Position numbers and translations under genes: made by a program. A stretch of 64,000 nt of DNA, taken from assembly GCA_037144355.1 (NCBI GenBank), contig JBAWWY010000002.1:62001-126000 (forward strand). The letters run 5' to 3'. The stretch comes from JBAWWY01 sp037144355. Its GTDB lineage: Bacteria > Bacillota > Clostridia > Peptostreptococcales > Anaerovoracaceae. Shown here one piece after another: positions 34,317 to 43,484 of this stretch; position 1 is the stretch's first letter, and the number at the start of each line of letters is the position of its first letter. The notes below the pieces were generated by a model. The model did not search any database. It saw only the letters and a program-made list of their open reading frames with translations, and was not told the DNA's origin.

Positions 34317-36869
34317 CTAGATAAATAGATTTACATTGGATTCTTCCGCATCTCCCAAATAAGCTCCAACTCCGGCGAATTCAACTCCGTCAATGATCTC
34401 TTCCTTGGTAATCCCCATTATATCCATGGACATGGTGCAGGCAACAATTTTTACTCCGTTGAACATTGCTTGTTTTATCAAATCCTGAAGCGAATCAACA
34501 TTTTTGTCCTTCATGACTTTTTTCATCATCGCAGTTCCCATTCCGCCCATGTTCATTTTGGAAAGTGTGAGTTTATTATATCCTTTTGGCATCATCATTC
34601 CAAACATGGCATCTATTAATGGTTTTTTAACATTCTTCTTGTCGCCTTTTCTGAGTACATTCAAACCCCAGAAAGTGAAGAACATGGTAACCGGTCTTCC
34701 CATGGAAGCTGCTCCATTTGCAATTATAAACGAAGCTAGTACCTTGTCCAGGTCTCCGCTGAATACAACCAGCGTCTTTCCTTGTGGTAGAACCACAGTT
34801 GATCCTTGAGCAACCTCATGTACGCTTTTCGCATCTTTAGCAAGTCCCTTTTGAAGGAATACAACAACGCCCTTGCTTCCCTTTTCAATTTTAAGAAGAG
34901 TGTTGTCTGTTCTTCTGCACCATGCTTCAATATCCCGTCCAAAGCCAAGATCTGTAGCTCTAACTTCAATTATATCCCCATCGTTAATTTCTTTAACAGT
35001 ATTAAATACCTTCATTATGGGTCCTGGACATTGCATTCCGCTGCAGTCAACTGTTAAGCAAGCCTTTATTTCATGAGCTTTTAAAGCTTCTTCCATTTTC
35101 TTTTCTCCTCCATTGTTTTCCAAATCAATTCCATTGTTTTTTGATTCTTCTATTTCTGATTCTTTACCTTGGGCAAGTTTTTCGTGGTAGACCGACTTAT
35201 AAAAACTTGTTCCTCCTGGATAAACCTTGATATTCTCATATCCGTTTTGTGCAAGTATTCTTGATGCATTGTATGCTCTGACGCCAATTGCGCAGCAAGG
35301 GATTATAAGTTTCGTTTTATCAAGTTCGGAAATTCTTTCTCTTAGTTGCCCAAGTGGAATATGATAGGAGTTTGGAATTTCAAATGCCATTCTCTCAACA
35401 TGCTCAGTTACATCTAAAATAGTATAAGAGTTAGGATCCAAAGTTTCGATTTCGTTCCATTTTATAAAATCCACCTTTTGCAAAAGCATATTTTCAGCTA
35501 CAAAGCCCAGCATGTTTACTGGGTCCTTTGCGGATGAATATGGCGGCGCATAAGCAAGCTCCAAATCTTTCAGGTCGCTTGTTGTGCCATTCAGCCTCAT
35601 TGTTGTGGCTATTGTGTCTATTCTTTTATCAACGCCATCCTGGCCTACAATCTGAGCCCCATAGATTTTGCCTTCCTTATTGAATATCATTTTTAGGACA
35701 ATGACAGTCGCCCCTGGATAGTAGCCTGCATGGGATTTCTGATATATTGTTGTGATTAGATAATCCTCGTTGTATTTTTTGCCCATGATGTTGAGGGTTT
35801 TTTCATTCAATCCAGTTGATGCTACCGATAGGTCAAACACTTTCGCAATAGCAGTACCTTGTGTCCCTTTGTATTTCTCCATTGCACCATTGATATTATT
35901 GGCGCATATTCTTCCCTGCCTATTTGCAGGACCAGCAAGTGGAATCATCGTTCTGCCTTTTTCCACAAATTCTTCAACTTCGATAACATCACCAAGGGCA
36001 TATATGCTTTCATCCGAAGTCTTCAGATAATCATCAACTATTATTCCGCCTCTTGGGTTCATTTCAAGACCGGCATCTTTGGCAAGCTGGCCATTGGGTT
36101 TAACTCCAATGGAAAGGATAACAATATCCGCTTCGATTTCCTTGCCGCTTTTCAATATTATTTTGGTTGCGCCATTTTCTCTTGAAAACTTCTTCACACC
36201 ATCTGAAAGAATAAGATCAACATTATTTAATCGCATGTTTTCATGGACAAGCTGGGCCATTTCAAAGTCAATTGGCGCCATAACCTGGTCCAACATTTCA
36301 ACTACTGTAACCTTGCATCCTGCCTCAGATAAATTTTCAGCCATTTCCAGACCGATAAACCCACCCCCTATTACCGCTGCTCTCTTTGGACTATTGTCAT
36401 CAATATATTTTTTTATCACATCCGTATCCGGAACTGTCCAAAGGGTAAATATTCCTTCACCGTCTATTCCTTCAATTGGTGGTTTAAGCGGTGACGAACC
36501 TGTTGAAATGACCAGTGTGTCATATCTTTCAACATATTCCTCGTCGCTGCCGGCTTTTTTCACAGATATGGTTTTGTTTTCTTTATCTATCCCAACAACT
36601 TCATTGTTGACTCTAACTTCTATATTGAATCTCTGTTTCATCATCTCCGGTGTCATTAAAAGCAACGCGTCTCTTTCAGCTATTACGCCTCCTATATAGT
36701 ATGGAAGCCCGCAGTTGGCATATGATATATATTGACCTTTTTCAAATATTACGATTTCTAAATTTTCGTCAAGCCTTCTGAGCCTTGCCGCAGTACTGGC
36801 ACCTCCTGCAACTCCTCCAATGATTAGCACTCTATTTTTCACAAATTCTATCGAATGACAAAAAGCCAT
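34317..36869 (-). CDS. CoA-disulfide reductase-like flavoprotein fused to rhodanese, TusA and DsrE domains
   Basis: 850 residues. The first ~450 form a pyridine-nucleotide disulfide oxidoreductase: FAD-binding VLIIGGVAGGASTAARL, active-site Cys53 in YANCGLPYYIGG, and NAD-binding AAVIGGGFIGLEMAE. A rhodanese domain (~465-560) has loop CCAIGVR. A TusA domain (~605-680) has CSGMQCPGPIMK, and a DsrE-like domain (~695-850) completes it. Such CoADR-Rhd-TusA-DsrE proteins handle persulfide or polysulfide sulfur in anaerobes. The start is not firm: ATG 36869 has GGGG only three bases before AGA-ATG, and GTG at codon 10 would begin the Rossmann fold. Confidence 0.88.
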   Translation of the reverse strand: MAFCHSIEFVKNRVLIIGGVAGGASTAARLRRLDENLEIVIFEKGQYISYANCGLPYYIGGVIAERDALLLMTPEMMKQRFNIEVRVNNEVVGIDKENKTISVKKAGSDEEYVERYDTLVISTGSSPLKPPIEGIDGEGIFTLWTVPDTDVIKKYIDDNSPKRAAVIGGGFIGLEMAENLSEAGCKVTVVEMLDQVMAPIDFEMAQLVHENMRLNNVDLILSDGVKKFSRENGATKIILKSGKEIEADIVILSIGVKPNGQLAKDAGLEMNPRGGIIVDDYLKTSDESIYALGDVIEVEEFVEKGRTMIPLAGPANRQGRICANNINGAMEKYKGTQGTAIAKVFDLSVASTGLNEKTLNIMGKKYNEDYLITTIYQKSHAGYYPGATVIVLKMIFNKEGKIYGAQIVGQDGVDKRIDTIATTMRLNGTTSDLKDLELAYAPPYSSAKDPVNMLGFVAENMLLQKVDFIKWNEIETLDPNSYTILDVTEHVERMAFEIPNSYHIPLGQLRERISELDKTKLIIPCCAIGVRAYNASRILAQNGYENIKVYPGGTSFYKSVYHEKLAQGKESEIEESKNNGIDLENNGGEKKMEEALKAHEIKACLTVDCSGMQCPGPIMKVFNTVKEINDGDIIEVRATDLGFGRDIEAWCRRTDNTLLKIEKGSKGVVVFLQKGLAKDAKSVHEVAQGSTVVLPQGKTLVVFSGDLDKVLASFIIANGAASMGRPVTMFFTFWGLNVLRKGDKKNVKKPLIDAMFGMMMPKGYNKLTLSKMNMGGMGTAMMKKVMKDKNVDSLQDLIKQAMFNGVKIVACTMSMDIMGITKEEIIDGVEFAGVGAYLGDAEESNVNLFI

Positions 36870-36900
36870 TCTCCCCTTTCTTGAAATATTATTCCTTCAC

Positions 36901-37380
36901 CTACTTATGGTATGTTTCATTGCTGATGATTTTAAAACTTCTGTAAACCTGCTCGAGCAATACTACTTTCATCATTTGGTGTGGAAATGTCATGTCTGAA
37001 AATGAAAGCCTGTAGTCCGCTCTTTCCAAAACCTCTTGGGAAAGTCCGAATGATCCTCCAATAATGAATGAAACATTGCTTCTTCCCTGGATTCCCAAAT
37101 CTTTTAATTTATCCGACAGTTCTAAGGATGAAAGTTTATTTCCGTAGATATCAAGAGCAATAACAAATGTATCTTTTTTAATATGCTTTAGAATGTTTAG
37201 TCCCTCACCCTTCAGAATGGCTATTTTCTCTGCCTCTCCGGGATTTTCGCCTGCTTTCACTTCATCCACACCGTCTATTGACAATTGGCAATATCTACTT
37301 AATCTCTTGCTATATTCTTTTACAGCTGCCTTCCAATATTCTTCTTTCAGTTTTCCTACTGAAATTATTCCTATTTTCAA
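36901..37380 (-). CDS. rlmH: 23S rRNA (pseudouridine1915-N3)-methyltransferase RlmH
   Basis: 159 residues, the usual length. It is a SPOUT-family enzyme that methylates pseudouridine 1915 in 23S rRNA; the knot features are IALDIYGNKLSS, FIIGGSFGLS and the C-terminal LEQVYRSFKI. Start codon TTG at 37380, with AGAGG five bases upstream. It is the last gene of the walH-walI-walJ-rlmH run, the same order as in Bacillus. Confidence 0.95.
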   Translation of the reverse strand: MKIGIISVGKLKEEYWKAAVKEYSKRLSRYCQLSIDGVDEVKAGENPGEAEKIAILKGEGLNILKHIKKDTFVIALDIYGNKLSSLELSDKLKDLGIQGRSNVSFIIGGSFGLSQEVLERADYRLSFSDMTFPHQMMKVVLLEQVYRSFKIISNETYHK

Positions 37381-37409
37381 ATCAACCTCTGTCTTTCTTT
37401 TTAAGAAGA

Positions 37410-38201
37410 TTAAACAATAAACATCTCGCTGAATTCATCTCTCAATATTAGGTTTACTTCAACATTTCTGCCTATGTAGCAATCGTTTTCTTCCAAGATG
37501 TTTTTAACTGTCTGGTAGGCCATTTCGGGGAAATTATTTTCCTTGCTGAGATGGGCTAAAAGAACCTTTCTAAATTTTTCTTTCTTCTGAATAATCTTAA
37601 GAATGGTCTCGCCGCAACTTTCATTGGAAAGATGTCCAACTTCGGATAATACTCTTTGTTTTAAAAACCAGGGATATCTTCCTATTTTAAGCATATTAAC
37701 ATCATGGTTTGCTTCTAAGATTAATAAATCAGCATCACTTATTTCCTCGATTATTTGGTTGCATATTTTCCCAGTATCGGTAACTATGCTTATTTGCTTG
37801 TCTTCATGAAAAAAAGAATATCCAACTGGTTCTGTTGCGTCATGATAAATGTTGAAAGATTTTACCTGGATATCTCCAATGAAAAAGCGCTCTCCCGTTA
37901 AAAATTCGATTTTATATTCATCTTTTACATTAATGTTGTTTCCAAGGAAAGTCCCTTTGTTCCCATAAACCATAGTTTTGTGTTTGTTTGAGATGGCCTT
38001 CAGACTTCTGACGTGATCAATATGCTCATGAGTAATCAAAACAGCGGATAGCATTTCCGCCGGCGTATCTGTAGCTATTAGACCTTCATTTATTTTTTTC
38101 AAACTTATTCCTGCATCAATAAGAAGTGCTGTGTTATTCGATTTTATCAAATAGCAGTTCCCACTACTTCCGCTGGAAAAGGAACAAAAACTTAAACTCA
38201 T
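37410..38201 (-). CDS. walJ: MBL-fold metallo-hydrolase WalJ/YycJ
   Basis: 263 residues. Beta-lactamase fold with SGSSGNCYLI at the start and the metal ligand motif HEHIDHVR; later SIVTDTG and ILEANHD supply further ligands. Homologues (YycJ) help coordinate cell division with wall synthesis and have been described as nuclease-like. Its place after yycI is as in Bacillus. A gap of 94 bases separates it from yycI. Confidence 0.92.
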   Translation of the reverse strand: MSLSFCSFSSGSSGNCYLIKSNNTALLIDAGISLKKINEGLIATDTPAEMLSAVLITHEHIDHVRSLKAISNKHKTMVYGNKGTFLGNNINVKDEYKIEFLTGERFFIGDIQVKSFNIYHDATEPVGYSFFHEDKQISIVTDTGKICNQIIEEISDADLLILEANHDVNMLKIGRYPWFLKQRVLSEVGHLSNESCGETILKIIQKKEKFRKVLLAHLSKENNFPEMAYQTVKNILEENDCYIGRNVEVNLILRDEFSEMFIV

Positions 38202-38295
38202 TAATTCCCCTCGTCTAAATATTCATTGCTTGGGAGTATTTTTAACCTCTACCCATGTAGACATGTTGCCAATCATTTTACTACCGCTAAATATT

Positions 38296-39042
38296 TTAAA
38301 TTTCAAATCCTCCAATATAGATTGATTTTCCATTATTGTATGTGAATTTCCATGCCGGAAACGCCGTATCTGTTATTGGAGAATTCAAGTTGACTGAAGA
38401 TGTATCCAGCCAATATACAAATTCAATATTGCTTATGGTTATTTTATCATTCTTTTCAGTTCCCTGTCTTATTTTATTCATAAATCTAACCAATGCCGAT
38501 GATATGCTCATGACTTCTCTCTTGGTTTTCCCAAATTCTAAAGGTTTTAACCACACTCTTTTAAAGTCGGTTATTTTGCCTTGGCGAACCGTGCACTTTA
38601 TATAGCTATCATCTAGAGTTATCTTGCCAACTTTGTTTTCATATTCCAGCTTATATTCCCCATCCACCTCGCTGATGTTTTTCAAAGTAACATTCTTTGT
38701 CATTATGCTGCAAGTTCGTAGGAATTCCTCCACATATTGTTTAACTGAGATTTCGTTAATTTTATCATTTGCTATCCCAACCTGTTTCTCAAGGTTGCTA
38801 TCGATCAAGTTTTGGTCTACGTGGTCGTACTCGACATACAAAATTGGCCTGGCCCCAATTTTATCTGGCAATTCACATTTAATCGCAATATTTCGTGAAG
38901 CCAGCATTGAAATTGTATCCGCGAGTTCAATCCTTGCGTTTTCCTGGTTATTTATGTATTTCCCGGATAGCATCCCAATCATTACAAGATTGGTAACTAT
39001 AAGTGCTATTATTATAATATTTTTCGCTTTCGTCCAATCCAT
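38296..39042 (-). CDS. walI: WalI/YycI-like regulatory membrane protein
   Basis: 248 residues. MDWTKAKNIIIIALIVTNLV is the typical start of YycI proteins: a short cytoplasmic end and one membrane helix (about 8-28), followed by an extracellular domain. In Bacillus, YycI and YycH bind the kinase WalK and tune it. The kinase and its regulator are not in this window, so the partner must lie elsewhere. It follows the yycH gene by eight bases. Confidence 0.85.
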   Translation of the reverse strand: MDWTKAKNIIIIALIVTNLVMIGMLSGKYINNQENARIELADTISMLASRNIAIKCELPDKIGARPILYVEYDHVDQNLIDSNLEKQVGIANDKINEISVKQYVEEFLRTCSIMTKNVTLKNISEVDGEYKLEYENKVGKITLDDSYIKCTVRQGKITDFKRVWLKPLEFGKTKREVMSISSALVRFMNKIRQGTEKNDKITISNIEFVYWLDTSSVNLNSPITDTAFPAWKFTYNNGKSIYIGGFEI

Positions 39043-39050
39043 TTCTTCTC

Positions 39051-40529
39051 CTAGTTGCTCTTTGAATATCCCAAAGCTTTTCCATCATACAAATCAAAAT
39101 ATATTTGAATATTGTTCAATTCAATTATCCAAGCGGGGATTAAAAACTTTATAGTTGTGGTACTATCCTCTTTAGTTCTGAAGTATCCCGTTTTAATGTC
39201 GCTTATTCGCAATGCTGTAAATTCAAAAAGCTTATCTTCAGTTTTCCCCACTACCTGAATTCCTTCTTTTGACAATATCTGGTTGATATAAGTGTATTGT
39301 TTGCTTATTATATCAATCGGAGCAATAGCGCTTTTTTCTTTTGTATCCGATAGTTCCTCAATTTCTGTTGCCCGAATATCCAGAAGTTCTCTCTGATAGT
39401 TGATTATCTGACTCCCTGTCATCTCAACAGATAAGGGATATGTTGATCCCTCATAGTTGACAGGTTCTCCCAGCACCGTTGCTTCAAAGGTAAATTTATA
39501 TCCCTTTTTCCCTGAATTCAATGTTTCCTTTGCAGATACCAGCCTTGGGGAAATCTGATTGCCGTTTATCGTATTCCAACCTCCATGAGTTGATATGAAT
39601 TTCACTGCGAGATCAAAAGAGTCAAAATATGATGTTTCATTATAGTCTGTATCGTTCAACTCTTCTTTGTATTCGAATTTTCCATTAGAATTAATTATAA
39701 GTATTTTCTTTCCATATCCATACATATAAATCGTAGTATTGTCATTTTCCGTGATTTTTCTAACGAAATCAAATCCCTTTCCGAAAAAAGATTCTTCAAA
39801 ACTTAACATTGAATTTGGCGTACTGACAAACAGCTCCTCGTTGTATCCTATTTTTTTCATTTGTGATGTGGTTGATACCGGCATCAATGTTGAATTGCCT
39901 ATTCCAAGATATGCTCCAAGTTGATAGAATTTTCCCTTTTCCTTGGTTTCGATGTTCGTTATCAAGTCTTTAATTTTCGTCACATCTTTTGCAGTTGCCA
40001 TCCTATAGTACTTATTGTTCTTGCCATCATAAATCAGTATGCTTTCCGGGCTCGCAGATGAGTATGCCACTTTTGAAACAGCATCTATGGAGCCATAATT
40101 TGATTGAGTTTTTATGTCCAAGGCATTGCAAGATGCTACGAAAGGAAGCCAAAAGTTGAAGTCGACCTCGATAGATCTAAAACTGTTAACCTTTTCATAT
40201 TGCGCCTTGGTTATCTCAGTAATTGCTATATTTTGTGTTTCACCAAATTTATTTAATTCGTTTCTGAAGCTTAGCCAATATTCATTGGTATTCCGGGTGA
40301 TTTTCGTATAATTCCCTCCTCCAAAGTTTACTGATATTGCATCGGGAACTATAATTTGATTGGTATCGGGGACCACAACCGTTGTTCCTTGTCCGAGAAA
40401 GTCCAAAGGCAGCTTTATACCGCCGAATGATATGTCTTTCCACAAAAAATAGAATAGTAGTATTGTCATCATAAACAATACTACTATGAAAATAGTCTTT
40501 ATTCTTTCAATATTTAAAGGCCTGAACAT
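39051..40529 (-). CDS. walH: WalH/YycH-like regulatory membrane protein
   Basis: 492 residues. One membrane helix (about 12-29) and a large extracellular part with the alternating beta pattern of YycH. It is assigned mainly by its position before the yycI and yycJ homologues and its domain layout; sequence similarity to YycH is low but compatible. It probably works with WalI on a WalK kinase encoded elsewhere. Confidence 0.8.
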   Translation of the reverse strand: MFRPLNIERIKTIFIVVLFMMTILLFYFLWKDISFGGIKLPLDFLGQGTTVVVPDTNQIIVPDAISVNFGGGNYTKITRNTNEYWLSFRNELNKFGETQNIAITEITKAQYEKVNSFRSIEVDFNFWLPFVASCNALDIKTQSNYGSIDAVSKVAYSSASPESILIYDGKNNKYYRMATAKDVTKIKDLITNIETKEKGKFYQLGAYLGIGNSTLMPVSTTSQMKKIGYNEELFVSTPNSMLSFEESFFGKGFDFVRKITENDNTTIYMYGYGKKILIINSNGKFEYKEELNDTDYNETSYFDSFDLAVKFISTHGGWNTINGNQISPRLVSAKETLNSGKKGYKFTFEATVLGEPVNYEGSTYPLSVEMTGSQIINYQRELLDIRATEIEELSDTKEKSAIAPIDIISKQYTYINQILSKEGIQVVGKTEDKLFEFTALRISDIKTGYFRTKEDSTTTIKFLIPAWIIELNNIQIYFDLYDGKALGYSKSN

Positions 40530-40543
40530 TTTTCTCGCCGCCT

Positions 40544-41101
40544 TTAGCTTCCGAATATGCTTTTAAAGAAGTTCTGTATCAACTGCATTGTGGAAGGCTG
40601 TGAGTCGACAAATATTAGGCTTGTTCCAACTGGTTCCGATTGCTTGTCTCTGATGACAATATTTTTTGATGTATCGAAAAGAACCTTACCAGAATTGTCC
40701 ACTGTATTTATTTGAAGCTTGTATAAACCTGGCTCCAGTTTTTCTATCTGTTTGGTGTAAAAACTCAAATTATTTGTACAGGCAAATGTGTCAACTCCGT
40801 AAACCAATGTGCTGTTCAAGTCCGTAAGTTTTGACATATCTGTTTCCACATTAAAGTTTGTCACATTGACAGGAGTGGCAACACCCTTTATATTCTGCTT
40901 TTCTTCATAAAAAGCTACTTTTATTGTCTTTGGTTGAAGTACTTTTATTGAAACAAGCAAACTATCCGAATATACAGTGCTATACTGTTCCGGATTAACT
41001 ACAACAACATTGGGGTCGCTAGCAGCAAAGGCAATGCTGGTACTTCCCAACATAATAACTATCAATATTAAACTTAGAATAATCTTTCTCATGGTTGTCA
41101 C
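40544..41101 (-). CDS. Secreted protein of unknown function upstream of walH
   Basis: 185 residues. A clear signal peptide (LILIVIMLGSTSIAFAASD) with probable cleavage after AFA. The mature part is rich in beta strands, with PEQYSTVYSDSLLVSIKVLQ and YKLQINTVDNSGKVL looking like Ig-like or FN3-type sheets. No enzyme motif is visible. It sits where walR-walK would be expected and precedes walH by 14 bases, so it is likely cotranscribed with the Wal accessory genes. I do not recognise a family. Confidence 0.75.
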   Translation of the reverse strand: MTTMRKIILSLILIVIMLGSTSIAFAASDPNVVVVNPEQYSTVYSDSLLVSIKVLQPKTIKVAFYEEKQNIKGVATPVNVTNFNVETDMSKLTDLNSTLVYGVDTFACTNNLSFYTKQIEKLEPGLYKLQINTVDNSGKVLFDTSKNIVIRDKQSEPVGTSLIFVDSQPSTMQLIQNFFKSIFGS

Positions 41102-41234
41102 CTAATCTCATTTGATAAACAAATTATATCCTATGATTATTACAAGAGTATTACGCCGTCTTTAAAATAGGTTTACATTTGGATTTTATATTATTACCTG
41201 AGATTCTTATGTTTTGCTTACAACATATTCATAG

Positions 41235-41240
41235 TATAAT
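41235..41240 (+). promoter_or_regulatory. Candidate -10 box in the divergent walH-operon/rnhA gap
   Basis: TATAAT lies 62 bases before the rnhA start; upstream only TTGCTT at a short 15-base spacing resembles a -35. The remaining 200-base divergent gap has no other recognised element. Confidence 0.4.
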
Positions 41241-41302
41241 ACGTATAGTCTCATACCTATATTATAATAATAGTAAACAATTGACTTCAGAGGAGAATTT
41301 TA

Positions 41303-41860
41303 ATGGAAACAATTCACATTTACACAGATGGAGCTTGCTCTGGAAATCAACTAGAAAATAACATAGGCGGCTATGGAGCAATTCTTGTTTACGGCAGACA
41401 CGAGAAAGAAATTGTCGGTGGGGAGATTGATACAACAAATAACCGTATGGAGATGCTTGCTTTAATTAATGCTTTAAGGGCAATTAAAAAAGGTAATCAA
41501 AAAATATATGTATATTCGGACAGTTCTTACTTAATAAATTGTTTTAAGGAAAAATGGTACCTAAAATGGCAAGTTAACAATTGGACTACCTCCCAAAAGA
41601 CTCCTGTAGAAAATAAGGAGCTTTGGGAAGATTTGCTTTACCTTCTATCAGATCACGAAGTCGCCTTTTATAGGGTTAAGGGGCATATAAACCTTGCCAG
41701 TAAAAAAACCGACATTTCGAAGCATTATGAGAAATTCCTTCAGGTGAATGGAGATTCTTTTAATTTGGATGAGTTTAAAGAAATTGTAAAAATGAACAAC
41801 CGAGCTGATGCCCTTGCAAATGTATTTATTGAGCAGGAGAGAGCCGGGAATGTAGAATAA
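41303..41860 (+). CDS. rnhA: Ribonuclease HI
   Basis: 185 residues, longer than the classic ~155. The four acidic catalytic positions are seen in order: D in YTDGACSGN, E in NRMEMLALINAL, D in VYSDSSYLI and D in NRADALAN. Between RVKGH and NRADALAN there is an insertion of ~35 residues, a variation I recall from clostridial RNase HI. The enzyme removes RNA from RNA-DNA hybrids. It converges on the PP2C gene with an 11-base gap. Confidence 0.92.
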   Translation: METIHIYTDGACSGNQLENNIGGYGAILVYGRHEKEIVGGEIDTTNNRMEMLALINALRAIKKGNQKIYVYSDSSYLINCFKEKWYLKWQVNNWTTSQKTPVENKELWEDLLYLLSDHEVAFYRVKGHINLASKKTDISKHYEKFLQVNGDSFNLDEFKEIVKMNNRADALANVFIEQERAGNVE

Positions 41861-41870
41861 TAAATTACGA

Positions 41871-42968
41871 TTATAATATTTCAGCTATGAGAATTGCCGC
41901 ATCGTCTATTAACGATTGGTTAGTAAATTCAAGGGTTTTCCCCATTATCTCGTCCACAATTCCAGCTCCATCCAATTGGTTGTTTTCTTCAAGGATACCA
42001 ATAATGGAGTCGCTTCCAAAATATTCCATTTTTCCAAGGCTGAAAGCCTCTGTAATCCCATCGGTATATAAAACTAGTTTGTCACCTTTTTCCACCGGTA
42101 CAGAAACAACTTTTTGATTTGCCTCTTTGAGTATGCTGCAAATCGGAAGCCCTGCTATTTGAATTTCTTCCACTATATTGTTTTTTCTAATTATCAGCGG
42201 CGGACAGTTATGCCCTGCGTTTAACATGCTTAATTCCCTTTTTGTGCTATTATACAAGACCAGCAAGATCGAAAAGTATCTCTCATCTCCAAGGTTCAGT
42301 TCTTTGAAACTTTTTATCATCTCATTGACCGCTCCTTTTAGATCAAGACTCTTGTCTTTAAGACTTTTAAGAATTTGCTTAAGGAATATGGTTATTAGTG
42401 AGGATTTTATCCCATGCCCCGATACATCTGCCATATATAGTATTATATTATCCTCGTCTATCTTGACAATATCGTAAATATCTCCTCCAAGCTCTTCGCT
42501 TGGGCAGTATTTTGAGTTTAATATTATCTTGTCCCAATATTTCCCATCCTTTGGAAGCGCTTGGGTTTGTATTTGTTTTGCGAACTCTATATCTTCTTTC
42601 ATTTTATCATATTGGAGATAAATTTCTCTTTCCATTTCTTTTTCTTTGGAGATGTCATTGAATATTTCAATGGAATAAATTTCTCCATTTTCCAACTCAA
42701 CAGGTGAGGCGATAACCTTGAATACCTTGTTTCCGACTATGACATCTTTGCTCTCCGCTTTCCCGGTAATACGGCTTATGGAAGAAACACACTCAGCACA
42801 TTTTTTTGTGGCACCCATTATACTAAAGCATTGATTTGATGTGAAATCACCAAATTCAGCCTTCATTTTTTCATTCATAAAAATAATTTTATCCTTGACG
42901 TCCATGATTCTAACCATATGATCCATTTTGTCCAGGACTTCTGCCATTAAATAATTCCCAATTTCCAT
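41871..42968 (-). CDS. PAS-PP2C (RsbU/SpoIIE-type) serine phosphatase
   Basis: 365 residues. An N-terminal PAS-like domain (about 5-110) with several cysteines (CFSIMGATKKCAECV) leads by a helix to a PPM-type phosphatase domain (~160-365). The metal-binding motifs are complete: ELGGDIYDI, ADVSGHGIKSS, LYTDGITEAF and DDAAIL. Enzymes of this class dephosphorylate RsbV-type anti-anti-sigma factors. It is therefore a plausible input for the RsbV-RsbW-SigB genes near 61 kb, though unlinked. The cysteine group may sense redox or bind a metal. It is adjacent to aroQ (three bases). Confidence 0.9.
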   Translation of the reverse strand: MEIGNYLMAEVLDKMDHMVRIMDVKDKIIFMNEKMKAEFGDFTSNQCFSIMGATKKCAECVSSISRITGKAESKDVIVGNKVFKVIASPVELENGEIYSIEIFNDISKEKEMEREIYLQYDKMKEDIEFAKQIQTQALPKDGKYWDKIILNSKYCPSEELGGDIYDIVKIDEDNIILYMADVSGHGIKSSLITIFLKQILKSLKDKSLDLKGAVNEMIKSFKELNLGDERYFSILLVLYNSTKRELSMLNAGHNCPPLIIRKNNIVEEIQIAGLPICSILKEANQKVVSVPVEKGDKLVLYTDGITEAFSLGKMEYFGSDSIIGILEENNQLDGAGIVDEIMGKTLEFTNQSLIDDAAILIAEIL

Positions 42969-42971
42969 ATA

Positions 42972-43403
42972 TTATTTCAAATGCTCCTTTAAATATTGGA
43001 GGGCCTCAAAATATGAGTTTATTCCCTTCCCCGAGATCTGCTTTTCAACGACATCCTCGATTACCGATGTTTTCCTAAAATACTCCCTGTTTGCAATGTC
43101 GCTCAAATGAACTTCAACGGTTTTTATATCCACCGATTTGATTGCATCCCTGATTGCATAGCTATAATGGGAGTATGCGCCAGGGTTTATTATTATTCCA
43201 TCCATTAATCCATAGGCTTCCTGTATTCTGTCTATTATGGCTCCCTCGTGGTTGGATTGGAAAAAATCAAGCTCCAATTCAAGCAGATTTCCTTCCACCG
43301 CAAGCTTTTCATTCATTTGTTCAAGTGTCATGCTGCCGTAAATTTCAGGTTCTCTTATACCAAGCATGTTTAAATTTGGTCCGTTGATTATTAATATTTT
43401 CAT
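42972..43403 (-). CDS. aroQ: 3-dehydroquinate dehydratase, type II
   Basis: 143 residues. ILIINGPNLNMLGIREPEIYG is split by the flexible lid; the active-site Tyr follows in EIYG, and NPGAYSHYSYAIRDAI and EVHLSD complete the site. It catalyses the third step of the shikimate pathway. It lies after parB on the same strand, separated by a gap with a parS-like site. Confidence 0.95.
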   Translation of the reverse strand: MKILIINGPNLNMLGIREPEIYGSMTLEQMNEKLAVEGNLLELELDFFQSNHEGAIIDRIQEAYGLMDGIIINPGAYSHYSYAIRDAIKSVDIKTVEVHLSDIANREYFRKTSVIEDVVEKQISGKGINSYFEALQYLKEHLK

Positions 43404-43420
43404 TTATCCGCTCCCACCTA

Positions 43421-43436
43421 TGTTTCATGTGAAACA
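43421..43436. promoter_or_regulatory. parS: parS-like centromere site
   Basis: TGTTTCATGTGAAACA differs by one base from the consensus TGTTTCACGTGAAACA bound by ParB. It sits 49 bases from the parB stop. An inverted pair GTTGAAAC and GTTTCAAC, about 28 bases apart, lies in the same gap and may be the parB terminator stem. Confidence 0.85.
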
Positions 43437-43484
43437 ATGCAATGTTGAAACTTTCAATCTATTTGCCCTATTTATGAGCTTGTT

